This document shows positions 1 through 5,256 of a stretch of 15,818 nt of DNA, piece by piece (positions within the stretch are counted from its first letter, which is position 1; every line of letters begins with the position of its first letter). The notes under the pieces were generated by a model. The model was not told the DNA's origin. It saw only the letters and a program-made list of their open reading frames with translations, and searched no databases. This DNA is from a bacterium (GTDB taxonomy: Archaea > Nanobdellota > Nanobdellia > Pacearchaeales > GW2011-AR1): assembly GCA_030588935.1 (NCBI GenBank), contig JAUUWR010000015.1:1-15818 (forward strand). Reading direction: 5' to 3'. A program made the translations under genes and the position numbers.

Positions 1-167
1 AATTTTTTTGCCATATTTCTAATTCTTCCTATTGCAGCATCAGCTTTCCAAATTTCCTTTTTATTTTTAAGCCCGTATTTTTTAATTAATTCATTTTCCT
101 CTACGATTCTAAGTTTATCAAAAGGTCTTCTTGGCTTTGAATATTTTTTACGTTTTCTTTTTGGCAT
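1..167 (-). CDS. rps4: 30S ribosomal protein uS4 (N-terminal part, runs off the window)
   Basis: uS4 is a primary 16S rRNA binding protein of the small subunit body. Only the first 55 codons are inside the window; the gene continues beyond base 1. The translation begins MPKRKRKKYSKPRRPFDKLR and continues with EENELIKKYGLKNKKEIWKA, which matches the archaeal/eukaryotic uS4 N-terminus (basic start, then a KKYGLKNKxExWxA helix). The ATG at 167-165 is preceded by an A/T-only stretch with no Shine-Dalgarno sequence. It follows rps13 on the same strand, the usual archaeal rps13-rps4 order. The 162-base gap to rps13 holds one copy of the repeated leader element (207-306) and a TATA-like stretch before it, so rps4 may have its own promoter. 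The family call is secure. Confidence 0.93.
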   Translation of the reverse strand, partial: MPKRKRKKYSKPRRPFDKLRIVEENELIKKYGLKNKKEIWKADAAIGRIRNMAKK

Positions 168-206
168 GTTTTATTATTTTATTTATATTATTTTATATCT
201 ATATTC

Positions 207-306
207 TTACAAAATATTAAGCTCTTTTAATGAGTTTCTTCGTTTGCTTAATCTCCTAATTTTTCTCGCCTAAATCATCTCATCTCCCGAACTATTATTC
301 TTGTAA
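207..306 (-). promoter_or_regulatory. Candidate structured leader element, copy A (upstream of rps4)
   Basis: Read on the minus strand, 306-207 contains in order: TTACAA (306-301), ATGAG (283-279), TTAAGC (251-246), CTCAT (234-230), GCTTAA (222-217) and TTGTAA (212-207). ATGAG can pair with CTCAT, TTAAGC with GCTTAA, and TTACAA with TTGTAA. The CTCAT segment lies inside the TTAAGC/GCTTAA loop, so the first two helices interleave like an H-type pseudoknot. A TATA-like stretch at about 315-330 lies upstream at the right spacing for transcription to begin near the element's 5' end. It is about 40 nt from the rps4 ATG. The stretch GCTTAATATTTTGTAAG is nearly identical to copy D. This copy has about 20 extra bases between the A and B segments. 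The RNA structure is inferred, not tested. Confidence 0.5.
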
Positions 307-329
307 ACTTAGTGATATATTATAATATT

Positions 330-884
330 TTATCTCTTCTTCCCCCCTTCTACTTTCTTCCCCACCTTCTTTTTTTGAACTCCAACAGCTTTCTTTTTGC
401 CCTTGCCTCTAAAATGACTTCTTGTTCTCTGCCCTCTTGTTGGCTGTTTAAGCGCATGTCTTAATCCTCTATAAGACCTAATTTTCTTCAGCCTTCTAAT
501 ATCAAATTCTTTTTTCATATCTAATTCTGTTGTAAAAACATGTTTGTCTTCCCCGCTGTTAAAATCTTTCCTCCTATTAATCAAAAACTTTGGCAGTTTG
601 GGATTTTTAATAAACCTTTCTATCTCGCTGATTTCTTTCTTAGTTAAATCCATTATCTTTTTATTAGGGTCTTTTTTTAATATTTTACAGATTGCATTAG
701 AAATACTCCACGAAACCCCTTTAATATAAGTAAGCCCTGCTAAAAGTTTTTTATTCCCAGGGATATCTGTTTGCATAATTCTAATCAAGGAAGCATAAAC
801 CCTTTCAAGTTTTTTCTCTGCTGGTTTTTCTTGCTTTTTTGTTTTCTCTTCTTGCTTTTCTTCTGGTTTTTCTTGTTTTGACAT
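330..884 (-). CDS. rps13: 30S ribosomal protein uS13 with Lys/Glu-rich N-terminal extension
   Basis: uS13 sits in the small-subunit head and contacts uL5 and tRNA at the subunit interface. The 184-aa protein has a family core from about residue 30: LIRIMQTDIPGNKKL, then GLTYIKGVSWSISNAIC (the helix-two-turn-helix region), and near the C-terminus YRGLRHALKQPTRGQRTR, the signature of the family. Residues 1-28 are almost only Lys, Glu and Gln and precede the canonical start of the domain. The C-terminus ends in a Lys/Gly-rich tail. The start ATG follows seven consecutive A bases with no Shine-Dalgarno sequence. Rps4 follows downstream and DUF655 lies upstream. The low-complexity N-terminus is unusual in length, but internal ATG starts are absent before the core, so the long form is the likely product. 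Confidence 0.95.
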   Translation of the reverse strand: MSKQEKPEEKQEEKTKKQEKPAEKKLERVYASLIRIMQTDIPGNKKLLAGLTYIKGVSWSISNAICKILKKDPNKKIMDLTKKEISEIERFIKNPKLPKFLINRRKDFNSGEDKHVFTTELDMKKEFDIRRLKKIRSYRGLRHALKQPTRGQRTRSHFRGKGKKKAVGVQKKKVGKKVEGGKKR

Positions 885-896
885 TTTTTTGTTATT

Positions 897-1010
897 TTAT
901 TTATCTGGAATCTTATGAATAATCGAGCTACTCAAATGAGTTTTCTTAAGCTTCTCATCTTTAAGGCGTAATATTTTATTTATTATTGAATTATTATAAT
1001 CTTTTGCCAT
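897..1010 (-). CDS. Possible 37-aa peptide translationally coupled to the DUF655 gene
   Basis: Reading on the minus strand, the DUF655 stop TAA (1014-1012) is followed by one G and then an ATG (1010-1008). This ATG opens 37 codons that begin MAKDYNNSIINKILRLKDEK and end IIHKIPDK before TAA at 899-897. The peptide is rich in Lys and Ile and resembles no family I know. The TAAGATG junction looks like the tightly coupled starts elsewhere in this block. However, the same bases carry the least conserved copy of the repeated leader element, so this may be a chance ORF. I report it because it would fill the only sizeable gap between DUF655 and rps13. Confidence 0.3.
   Translation of the reverse strand: MAKDYNNSIINKILRLKDEKLKKTHLSSSIIHKIPDK
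904..975 (-). promoter_or_regulatory. Candidate structured leader element, copy B (upstream of rps13)
   Basis: On the minus strand the block reads GATGAG (959-954), AAGCTTAAG (953-945), then CTCATT (940-935) and AAGATTCCAG downstream (915-906). The ATGAG/CTCAT pairing and the trailing AGATTCCAGATAAATAA are shared with copies A, C and D. The second helix (B/B') is weak here: only AGCT against AGCT is evident, and the TTAAG/CTTAA pair is lost. A TATA-like TTATAATAAT lies at about 985-999. The element is about 20-90 nt upstream of the rps13 start. It is the most divergent copy and overlaps a possible 37-codon ORF. Confidence 0.33.
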
Positions 1011-1011
1011 C

Positions 1012-1560
1012 TTACTTTGTAAACAAATTATATCTCTCCTGCCCCATTATTTCTTTTAAAAATCTTTTTTCAATAGCTTTTTTAGGGTTTGGAAGATTAG
1101 AAACTCTGTTTTTTAAATCTTCTAAATTTTTAAAGGGTTTTCTTTCTCTCTTAGTTATTATAGCTTCAGTATGCTTTCTTCCAAATCCAGGAAGCAATTC
1201 AAATTGATGAAGCCTGGTATTTATCGCTCCTGCTTTATTAAAAAAATCAACAAATTTTGGCTCATTTTCTATTACTTTTTTCTTGATAAATTCTTCCAGT
1301 TGCTGTTTCGTAGTTTCTGTTAATTTAATGGCAAGGAGTCTTCCAAGAATATAATATATTTTATCTCTTTTATTTTCTCCAATATACACTTTTTCCCCAA
1401 CTTCTAATTTTATTCCTCTTCTGGGAACTAATTCTAAAAGAGTAAAATGCTTAATTCCCACAGCCTGGGCTATAGGCATCATTTTTTTTTCTAATGGATA
1501 ACCATAAGGCAGGTAATCTAAGACCAGCGCATATTCTTCTTTTTCTATCATGTTTGTCAC
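1012..1560 (-). CDS. DUF655 family nucleic-acid-binding protein
   Basis: The protein is up to 182 aa and matches the archaeal DUF655 family: an N-terminal beta region with ALVLDYLPYGYP, a short OB-like part (LEVGEKVYIGE, RDKIYYILGR), and a C-terminal helix-hairpin-helix region with LLPGFGRKHTEAIITKRERK followed by FKNLEDLKNRV. The HhH part suggests RNA or DNA binding; the exact role of the family is not established. In many archaea it follows rpl21e and rpoF, as here. The longest reading frame starts with GTG at 1560, overlapping the rpoF stop as GTGA; an ATG at 1551 (MIEKEEYALV) is an equally good start. Downstream lies rps13 rather than the ksgA gene often found next in other archaea. Confidence 0.88.
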   Translation of the reverse strand: MTNMIEKEEYALVLDYLPYGYPLEKKMMPIAQAVGIKHFTLLELVPRRGIKLEVGEKVYIGENKRDKIYYILGRLLAIKLTETTKQQLEEFIKKKVIENEPKFVDFFNKAGAINTRLHQFELLPGFGRKHTEAIITKRERKPFKNLEDLKNRVSNLPNPKKAIEKRFLKEIMGQERYNLFTK

Positions 1561-1868
1561 TTGGCACCTTTGATAACATCAAGTATTTTATTTGTTTCAT
1601 CCTCATTTAAACTAACATCAGTAAATATTTTATTTAAATCTGAGGCGTCCTCTGGCATTAAATCAATAATCTTGACCATATGCTCATTTTTTATTTTCAA
1701 TAAATCTAACTTCTCCAATTCTTCTTTTATTTTTTTAGCTTTTTCTGCTTTTATTTTTAAAAACTTTTTTAAATATAGTTCCATCTGAGCTTTTTTTTCA
1801 TTTTCAGGAATTTTTTCAAGAATCTTTTTCACTTTCAAAAGATTTAATGGTTGTCTGTCAAGTATCAT
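1557..1868 (-). CDS. rpoF: DNA-directed RNA polymerase subunit Rpo4 (RpoF)
   Basis: Rpo4/RpoF is the archaeal counterpart of eukaryotic Rpb4. It forms the RNA polymerase stalk together with Rpo7 and assists open complex formation and processivity. The 103-aa product is highly charged and helical, with the HRDC-like C-terminal part recognisable around KNEHMVKIIDLMPEDASDL and ending in LDVIKGAK. The length is typical. Its ATG comes one base after the rpl21e stop (TAAAATG), and its TGA overlaps the GTG of DUF655. The order eL21-Rpo4-DUF655 is a classic archaeal cluster and supports the call even though sequence conservation in this family is low. Confidence 0.88.
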   Translation of the reverse strand: MILDRQPLNLLKVKKILEKIPENEKKAQMELYLKKFLKIKAEKAKKIKEELEKLDLLKIKNEHMVKIIDLMPEDASDLNKIFTDVSLNEDETNKILDVIKGAK

Positions 1869-1869
1869 T

Positions 1870-2121
1870 TTACTTTAACCCCCTCAAATGCACAGGATGG
1901 ATTATATAAGTCTTTTCCTTATTTAAATCCTTTATTTTAATAATATAAGAGCGCCCCCTTTTACTTTCTACAACTCCAACTCTCCCCTGCAGTTGCTTTG
2001 GAAATTTTGGCTGAACAGCTAATTCCCTCACAACAGCCACTTTATCTCCCTTCTTAAAATCCTGAAAGTATTTACTAAGTTTAATCTTTCCATGTTCTCT
2101 TTGTCTTTTTCGTTTTATCAT
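1870..2121 (-). CDS. rpl21e: 50S ribosomal protein eL21
   Basis: eL21 is a large-subunit protein found in archaea and eukaryotes but not bacteria. The 83-aa product has the SH3-like fold markers of the family: GKIKLSKYFQDFKKGDKVAV, QPKFPKQLQGRVGVVESKRG and a C-terminal end of YIIHPVHLRGLK. Length and termini agree with archaeal homologues. It is the first gene of the ribosomal block in this window. Its ATG follows an A/T-only stretch (AAAATAATAAAATAAAATG) without a Shine-Dalgarno sequence. Copy C of the repeated leader element lies about 25-100 nt upstream, and rpoF follows after a single base. Confidence 0.95.
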   Translation of the reverse strand: MIKRKRQREHGKIKLSKYFQDFKKGDKVAVVRELAVQPKFPKQLQGRVGVVESKRGRSYIIKIKDLNKEKTYIIHPVHLRGLK

Positions 2122-2146
2122 TTTATTTTATTATTTTTTTGGAATT

Positions 2147-2220
2147 TTACAAATTAATAAGCTTTATGGAGGAGTTGTTTTCGTTTAATCCTCTCATCTC
2201 CTAAACTCATATTTTTATAA
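2147..2220 (-). promoter_or_regulatory. Candidate structured leader element, copy C (upstream of rpl21e)
   Basis: On the minus strand the order is TTATAAA (2220-2214), AGGAG (2202-2198), GATGAGAG, GATTAA (2190-2185), CTCCT (2174-2170), TTAAT (about 2158-2154) and TTTGTAA (2153-2147), followed by AATTCC. Here the A/A' helix is AGGAG with CTCCT, whereas copies A, B and D have ATGAG with CTCAT: two bases on each side have changed so that pairing is kept. The outer TTATAAA/TTTGTAA helix contains a G-U pair where copy A has G-C. The B/B' helix is short. The order A-B-A'-B' is the same as in the other copies. Confidence 0.48.
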
Positions 2221-2376
2221 TATTAATAATATAATATTTTTAGTGTTTAACCAATTAAGAACCATTTTCTTAGTGCTCGTTGGTCATTTAAGGCAATCAG
2301 TGCGTAACATAATTACCCACTAAGTTTACTATATTCACTATAAAACTCTTAAAAATAACAGGTTTAAAAAGGTTTC
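2221..2376. other. Intergenic stretch with a hairpin and a possible distal rpl21e promoter
   Basis: Together with copy C this makes a 255-base gene-free stretch between rpl21e and the 67-aa ORF. It contains an imperfect hairpin with arms ACCAA (2250-2254) and TTGGT (2280-2284) and an inner stem TAAGAA (2256-2261) with TTCTTA (2267-2272). On the minus strand a TATA-like TTTTATAG at about 2336-2346 could start a transcript near 2315, giving rpl21e a leader of nearly 200 nt. I found no convincing C/D-box pair or reading frame here. Confidence 0.25.
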
Positions 2377-2580
2377 TTAACTAGAATTCTCTTTTATTAA
2401 TTCTCTATAACGATTTGAACCAGATAGTGAAGCTAATTGACTTGTATAGATATGACTGAATAAAGTATTTGTAGGTTTAGGTTTATATTTCTTTTTAACC
2501 TGATCAAGTTTTGTTGCCGCTTTCTCTTGAAAACCTAATATTTCTTCTATATCTGCCGGATTAATTTCCTTGTTTCTCAT
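2377..2580 (-). CDS. Small hypothetical protein (67 aa)
   Basis: The product is 67 aa and not recognised. It begins MRNKEINPADIEEILGFQEK, continues through a Lys-rich stretch (DQVKKKYKPKP) and ends with SNRYRELIKENSS. No membrane segment or metal-binding motif is visible; the first half is probably helical. A clear TATA box TTTATAAA at 2607-2614 lies about 30 nt upstream of the ATG, so the mRNA should be leaderless or nearly so, and the gene appears to be transcribed on its own. The promoter is the main reason to believe the gene is real. Confidence 0.5.
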   Translation of the reverse strand: MRNKEINPADIEEILGFQEKAATKLDQVKKKYKPKPTNTLFSHIYTSQLASLSGSNRYRELIKENSS

Positions 2581-2606
2581 TATAAACTTGATTAATTATT
2601 AATGGG

Positions 2607-2614
2607 TTTATAAA
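2607..2614 (-). promoter_or_regulatory. TATA box for the 67-aa gene
   Basis: The palindromic TTTATAAA is centred about 30 nt upstream of the ATG at 2580, the spacing expected for a leaderless or very short-leader archaeal transcript. The base context CTTTATAAACCC recurs in front of the 84-aa gene (5218-5225) as ATTTATAAACCC. Confidence 0.5.
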
Positions 2615-2625
2615 GTTTTGTATAG

Positions 2626-3117
2626 TTATTTTATTTTCTTAATAGCCATGTTATCATTATAAGAGAAATATTCTAATTTATCTAAAATATGCATTATTGT
2701 TCTTGCATTTTCATCTGTATCTCCCATAATTGTGTGAGCGATAATTTCATTTAATCTATTTTTCTTAGCAATTTCTTCTGCTCTTTTTATTAGTTTTGTT
2801 GCAAAACCTTTTCCTCTGTACAAAGGTTCAATTCCAATGGTAAGAATAGTTAAAACGTCTCTTGGTTCAAAATCAGTAAGATATAGTTTATCTTTTGGAT
2901 ATTGTTTTGGAACCCACTCCTTTCTTTTTAATAAATCTATAAATCCTATTGAACCTGTTTTAGTTCCTAAATCAGGAGCTTTCCAACCAGCTTTAAAGAC
3001 ACCTCTCTCTTCTGCATCAATTAATTTTCCTAATGCAATTCTATAAACTTTGTTATCTTTAGTAACTCCTAATGCTTTAAAATCTTTCATATAAAATTCA
3101 TGAATTTCCATTCTCAC
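2626..3117 (-). CDS. GNAT family N-acetyltransferase
   Basis: The protein (163 aa from GTG 3117, 161 aa from ATG 3111) shows the acetyl-CoA binding core of the GNAT fold. The strand VLTILTIGIEP is followed by the pyrophosphate loop YRGKGFATKLIKRAEEIAKK (R-x-x-G-x-G/A type), then a strand/helix pair ending in LDKLEYFSYNDNMAIKKIK. The substrate cannot be told. The N-terminal third (EFYMKDFKALGVTKDNKVYR) is unfamiliar. The GTG start overlaps the TGA of a remnant permease tail directly upstream (TGAGTGAG), and GAGG lies about 11 nt before the ATG, so the gene probably once followed a full permease gene in one operon. Confidence 0.78.
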   Translation of the reverse strand: MRMEIHEFYMKDFKALGVTKDNKVYRIALGKLIDAEERGVFKAGWKAPDLGTKTGSIGFIDLLKRKEWVPKQYPKDKLYLTDFEPRDVLTILTIGIEPLYRGKGFATKLIKRAEEIAKKNRLNEIIAHTIMGDTDENARTIMHILDKLEYFSYNDNMAIKKIK

Positions 3118-3158
3118 TCAAACCTCAACGCATCAGCCGGTTTTAACTTACTCGCCTG
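3114..3158 (-). pseudogene. Remnant A: C-terminal tail of a MacB/FtsX-type ABC permease
   Basis: On the minus strand the codons from 3158 to 3114 read QASKLKPADALRFE followed by TGA. The intact permease in this window ends QASKLKPADALRYE, so 13 of 14 residues agree and the stop is in the same place. The family as a whole ends with a similar LxPxxALRYE tail after the last membrane helix. Upstream of this tail the frame continues only a few unrelated codons to a stop at 3185, and the start of the stretch overlaps the end of another gene. Its base sequence differs from the intact copy at many synonymous positions, so it is an old paralogue remnant rather than a recent copy. Confidence 0.78.
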
Positions 3159-3165
3159 CCAATAT

Positions 3166-3723
3166 TTAACTAAAAATGTTTTTTATTTTCTTAAATCTAA
3201 ATAAAAATATTGAAGCAAGAATCATGCAACAAGATATACTAATGGGTAGCCATACGGGAGCAAGCCAAGGCAAAGGAATTAAGAATAAGATATCAAGAGT
3301 TGTAAATGAGCTTGGCCATTTTATTAGGAGATATAAAAACACATAATAAAAAATGTCCCATAAACCAAATGATAATAAAAATATAGCTAGTTTTTCATTC
3401 CATTTTCTTCCAACTAGTAATGCAAAAGAGAGTAACATAACTATTGTAGCTACCTCACGAAAAATTTCTACAAATAAAATTTTCAAATCTGGAACAATAA
3501 TTAAAGGATTTTTAATCAATGCAAAATGTGGTAGTTTTAAAACCAGTTCAACATTACCTGGTGTAGATATATAATGTAATGCAAACATTTCCCTTAAATA
3601 AACAACAATTACAGATTCAAGATATGCCATTGAAATAGCAAAGCAAATTATTAAGAATATTTTAAACCAAAAAGATTGAAAAATATTTAAATTCTTCTGA
3701 TTTTTCGTGTTTTTATTTCTCAT
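3166..3723 (-). CDS. Polytopic membrane protein of unknown function (185 aa)
   Basis: The 185-aa product has a short polar N-terminus (about 17 residues, Asn/Lys-rich) and then four to five hydrophobic segments: about 18-38 (FKIFLIICFAISMAYLES), about 85-105 (FREVATIVMLLSFALLVG), about 110-135 (LAIFLLSFGLWDIFYYVFLY) and about 148-175 (FLIPLPWLAPVWLPISISCC). Conserved-looking motifs are YLESVIVVYLRE, FREVAT, GLWDIFYY and PLPWLAPVW; acidic residues inside the membrane segments are noteworthy. I know sequences of this kind only as uncharacterised membrane proteins. It follows the DedA-like gene after a 12-base gap with a GGAT before the ATG, and overlies the upstream part of permease remnant A. 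Confidence 0.72.
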   Translation of the reverse strand: MRNKNTKNQKNLNIFQSFWFKIFLIICFAISMAYLESVIVVYLREMFALHYISTPGNVELVLKLPHFALIKNPLIIVPDLKILFVEIFREVATIVMLLSFALLVGRKWNEKLAIFLLSFGLWDIFYYVFLYLLIKWPSSFTTLDILFLIPLPWLAPVWLPISISCCMILASIFLFRFKKIKNIFS

Positions 3724-3734
3724 TTTCTAAATCC

Positions 3735-4280
3735 TTAGCTAAATATGATTGATATGAAAGTATATTTTAATAACAATCCAAAAAAACTGTATAATAAAAC
3801 TTTTTTAAATTTGTATTTAAGCATTCCAGCAATTAATATAATAATCGGAGAAGATAGTGGAAATAAATTGAATATAAAAATTGTTAGTCCGCCATATTTA
3901 TCTACTTTTCTTCTTGATTTTTTATATCTTTTTTGGCCAATAATATTTATAATAATTTGGTCGCTGACAAAATATCCGATTAGATAATCAATTAATTGAG
4001 CAAACATAGCTGTTATTAATGCAAGAAAAATAAGTAATGGAATGTTGTAACCGAGTTTGATAAGATATAAAAAAAATAATTCCACAGGAGATAATATGAA
4101 AAAAAGATATCCTGCAAAGTGGGTCATAATAAATGAGAAAAGACTTGGTTTATATCCCCCTAATATGGACCTCCCTATTGCAGAAGATAATAAGTAAACT
4201 CCAACTAAAAGCCCAAGTAAAAATATAATTATCTTTAAGTTTTTTCTTATTTTTTTATAAATTTTTATTATGATTTCCAT
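3735..4280 (-). CDS. DedA/VTT-like (SNARE-associated) membrane protein
   Basis: The 181-aa protein has about five to six hydrophobic segments. The arrangement PVELFFLYLIKLG, an aqueous loop with IGQKRYKKSRRKVDKYGG, and then TIFIFNLFPLSSPIIILIAG followed by a basic KYKFKKV stretch and a terminal helix is typical of the VTT domain of DedA/Tvp38/TMEM64-type proteins, thought to act in lipid scrambling or membrane homeostasis. The re-entrant loop of the family corresponds to the PLSSP motif. Its promoter has a TATA box at 4322-4329 with a near-perfect palindrome over the predicted start site. It is followed by the 185-aa membrane protein, probably in one transcript. The family call is good; the substrate is unknown. 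Confidence 0.68.
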   Translation of the reverse strand: MEIIIKIYKKIRKNLKIIIFLLGLLVGVYLLSSAIGRSILGGYKPSLFSFIMTHFAGYLFFILSPVELFFLYLIKLGYNIPLLIFLALITAMFAQLIDYLIGYFVSDQIIINIIGQKRYKKSRRKVDKYGGLTIFIFNLFPLSSPIIILIAGMLKYKFKKVLLYSFFGLLLKYTFISIIFS

Positions 4281-4294
4281 TTTCCGAAGTTTAA

Positions 4295-4309
4295 CCTCTT
4301 TAAACGAGG
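4295..4309 (-). promoter_or_regulatory. Palindrome at the predicted start of the DedA-like transcript
   Basis: CCTCTTTAAACGAGG is a near-perfect inverted repeat (arms CCTC and GAGG around TTTAAA). It lies 13-27 bases downstream of the TATA box at 4322-4329, about where transcription should start (near 4300), and about 15 bases before the ATG. That position fits an operator or a small 5' hairpin. No regulator is identified. Confidence 0.4.
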
Positions 4310-4321
4310 AATTGAAATTTA

Positions 4322-4329
4322 TTTATAAA
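4322..4329 (-). promoter_or_regulatory. TATA box for the DedA-like gene
   Basis: TTTATAAA in the context CTTTATAAATA lies about 42-49 bases upstream of the ATG at 4280, giving a predicted leader of about 20 nt. It sits only a few bases downstream of the remnant permease tail B, so the promoter arose or was acquired at the end of the vanished gene. Confidence 0.5.
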
Positions 4330-4336
4330 GTTCATA

Positions 4337-4414
4337 TTATTCATACCTCAATACCTCAACTGGTTGAAGATTCGCTGTTCTTCTTACAAGAAGAATACCT
4401 GACAAAACTCCAAT
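4337..4414 (-). pseudogene. Remnant B: last ~25 residues of a second MacB/FtsX-type ABC permease
   Basis: On the minus strand, 4414-4340 encodes IGVLSGILLVRRTAN followed by LQPVEVLRYE and TAA (4339-4337). The intact permease here ends FVVGCISGVAPALQASKLKPADALRYE. The two align over the end of the last membrane helix (G..SG), the basic linker and the L-P-ALRYE tail. The remnant is more like the common family form (RRxAxLxPVEALRYE) than the intact neighbour, so it is a separate paralogue. An in-frame TAA stands directly upstream and no start codon exists in the piece; the rest of the gene is gone. Confidence 0.75.
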
Positions 4415-4472
4415 TTACTTCTTTTTATATTAAAATGTCGAGTTTGGTAATATTTAAATATTTTGAATAAAC

Positions 4473-4886
4473 CTATATTAACATTATCAAAGCTTGAATA
4501 CAACCCACTAAAAATCCAACAATTCCCCCAATCCATACTATAAAATTTAATTCCTTTTTTGCAGTTTTCATCACAACTTCCTCAATCTCGTCGTCATCTA
4601 AACCATCTATTTTGTTTTCTACCCCTCGTTTAAAATAGTCAGTTAATTTTGAGTGAATTATGTCTCCAACATAGCGAATATTTTTTATTTTATCAAAAGA
4701 TTCTGGCAGTATTATTGGGCTAACCTCTCCAATTCTCTTTGCTATATCTTTTTTTCTTTTAGGAATTACTCCTTGAATTCTAAATATTTTCTTTTTTGGA
4801 TGAAACAGCATTTTTACAGCAATCCAATTTGTTATTAAACCAATTAGTGCTCCGATAATAGGTATTAGTATTATTTTGGTTTCTAT
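4473..4886 (-). CDS. Short DUF445 family membrane protein, no standard start codon
   Basis: An ATG-started reading frame covers only 4811-4473 (112 aa) and begins MLFHPKKKIFRIQGVIPKRK. The same frame is open further upstream to 4898 and encodes KIILIPIIGALIGLITNWIA followed by VKMLFHPKK. IPxxGAxIGxxTNWIAxKMLFxP is the signature N-terminus of DUF445, so the true protein must begin near 4886-4889. The codons there are ATA ATA GAA ACC, with no ATG, GTG or TTG between the stop at 4901 and 4811. The rest fits a short DUF445 protein: a polar middle (ESFDKIKNIRYVGDIIHSKL, GVENKIDGLDDDEIEEVV) and a C-terminal helix (FIVWIGGIVGFLVGCIQALI). The coordinate 4886 assumes initiation at ATA. A lost start, a non-standard start or a base error are all possible. 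Function of the family is unknown. Confidence 0.7.
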   Translation of the reverse strand: METKIILIPIIGALIGLITNWIAVKMLFHPKKKIFRIQGVIPKRKKDIAKRIGEVSPIILPESFDKIKNIRYVGDIIHSKLTDYFKRGVENKIDGLDDDEIEEVVMKTAKKELNFIVWIGGIVGFLVGCIQALIMLI

Positions 4887-4908
4887 TATTTTTCGTGTTT
4901 ATTAGTGA

Positions 4909-5163
4909 TTATCTCTCATTTAATTGTTTTGTTTCGCGCTTTGCTTTGTCTTTTAGTCTTTTATCAGCTTCACTTTGAATTTCTTTTAAGGCAACTAATC
5001 CTCTAACTAAGGATTCTCTTCCTATATCTGAAATTTTTATTAGAGAATCCTTTGCTATATCTATCGTAGTATTTCTTACTATCACTGCCTTTTTCATCAA
5101 ATGATAAACTGGCTCTGGTACTTCAAATGTTATTTTCCTTTTCTTTATTTTTTTCTTTTCCAT
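4909..5163 (-). CDS. Small basic protein, possibly DNA-binding (84 aa)
   Basis: The 84-aa product starts with a Lys-rich stretch (MEKKKIKKRK) and then ITFEVPEPVYHLMKKAVIVR, a strand-helix pattern that recalls ribbon-helix-helix regulators. It ends with a long charged helix (ALKEIQSEADKRLKDKAKRE). I do not recognise a family. The resemblance is weak, but the gene's own promoter holds a 33-bp inverted repeat right over the predicted start site, which is what one expects for a small autoregulated DNA-binding protein. The DUF445 frame follows downstream on the same strand. Confidence 0.6.
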   Translation of the reverse strand: MEKKKIKKRKITFEVPEPVYHLMKKAVIVRNTTIDIAKDSLIKISDIGRESLVRGLVALKEIQSEADKRLKDKAKRETKQLNER

Positions 5164-5181
5164 TTTTACTTATTTTCATAT

Positions 5182-5214
5182 TTACTTATTATCTTAATTT
5201 AAGAAGATAAGTAA
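5182..5214 (-). promoter_or_regulatory. 33-bp inverted repeat, candidate operator of the 84-aa gene
   Basis: The arms TTACTTATTATCTTAA (5182-5197) and TTAAGAAGATAAGTAA (5199-5214) are complementary at 14 of 16 positions around a single central T. The repeat begins 3 bases downstream of the TATA box at 5218-5225 and covers the predicted transcription start near 5196. A protein bound here would block polymerase loading. The same sequence could also fold as a hairpin at the 5' end of the mRNA. Confidence 0.6.
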
Positions 5215-5217
5215 GGG

Positions 5218-5225
5218 TTTATAAA
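5218..5225 (-). promoter_or_regulatory. TATA box for the 84-aa gene
   Basis: TTTATAAA in the context ATTTATAAACCC lies about 55-62 bases before the ATG at 5163 and directly abuts the 33-bp inverted repeat. Confidence 0.5.
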
Positions 5226-5256
5226 TCTTTTGTTTTTACATTTGTGGCAAATACTT

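Noticed and set aside
207..306. Leader elements as box C/D guide RNAs
   Set aside because: GATGAG resembles a C box, but no consistent CTGA D box follows at guide-RNA spacing in any copy.
2221..2376. Stable small RNA gene in the rpl21e upstream gap
   Set aside because: Only one imperfect hairpin and a weak TATA-like box support it; no sRNA family features could be seen.
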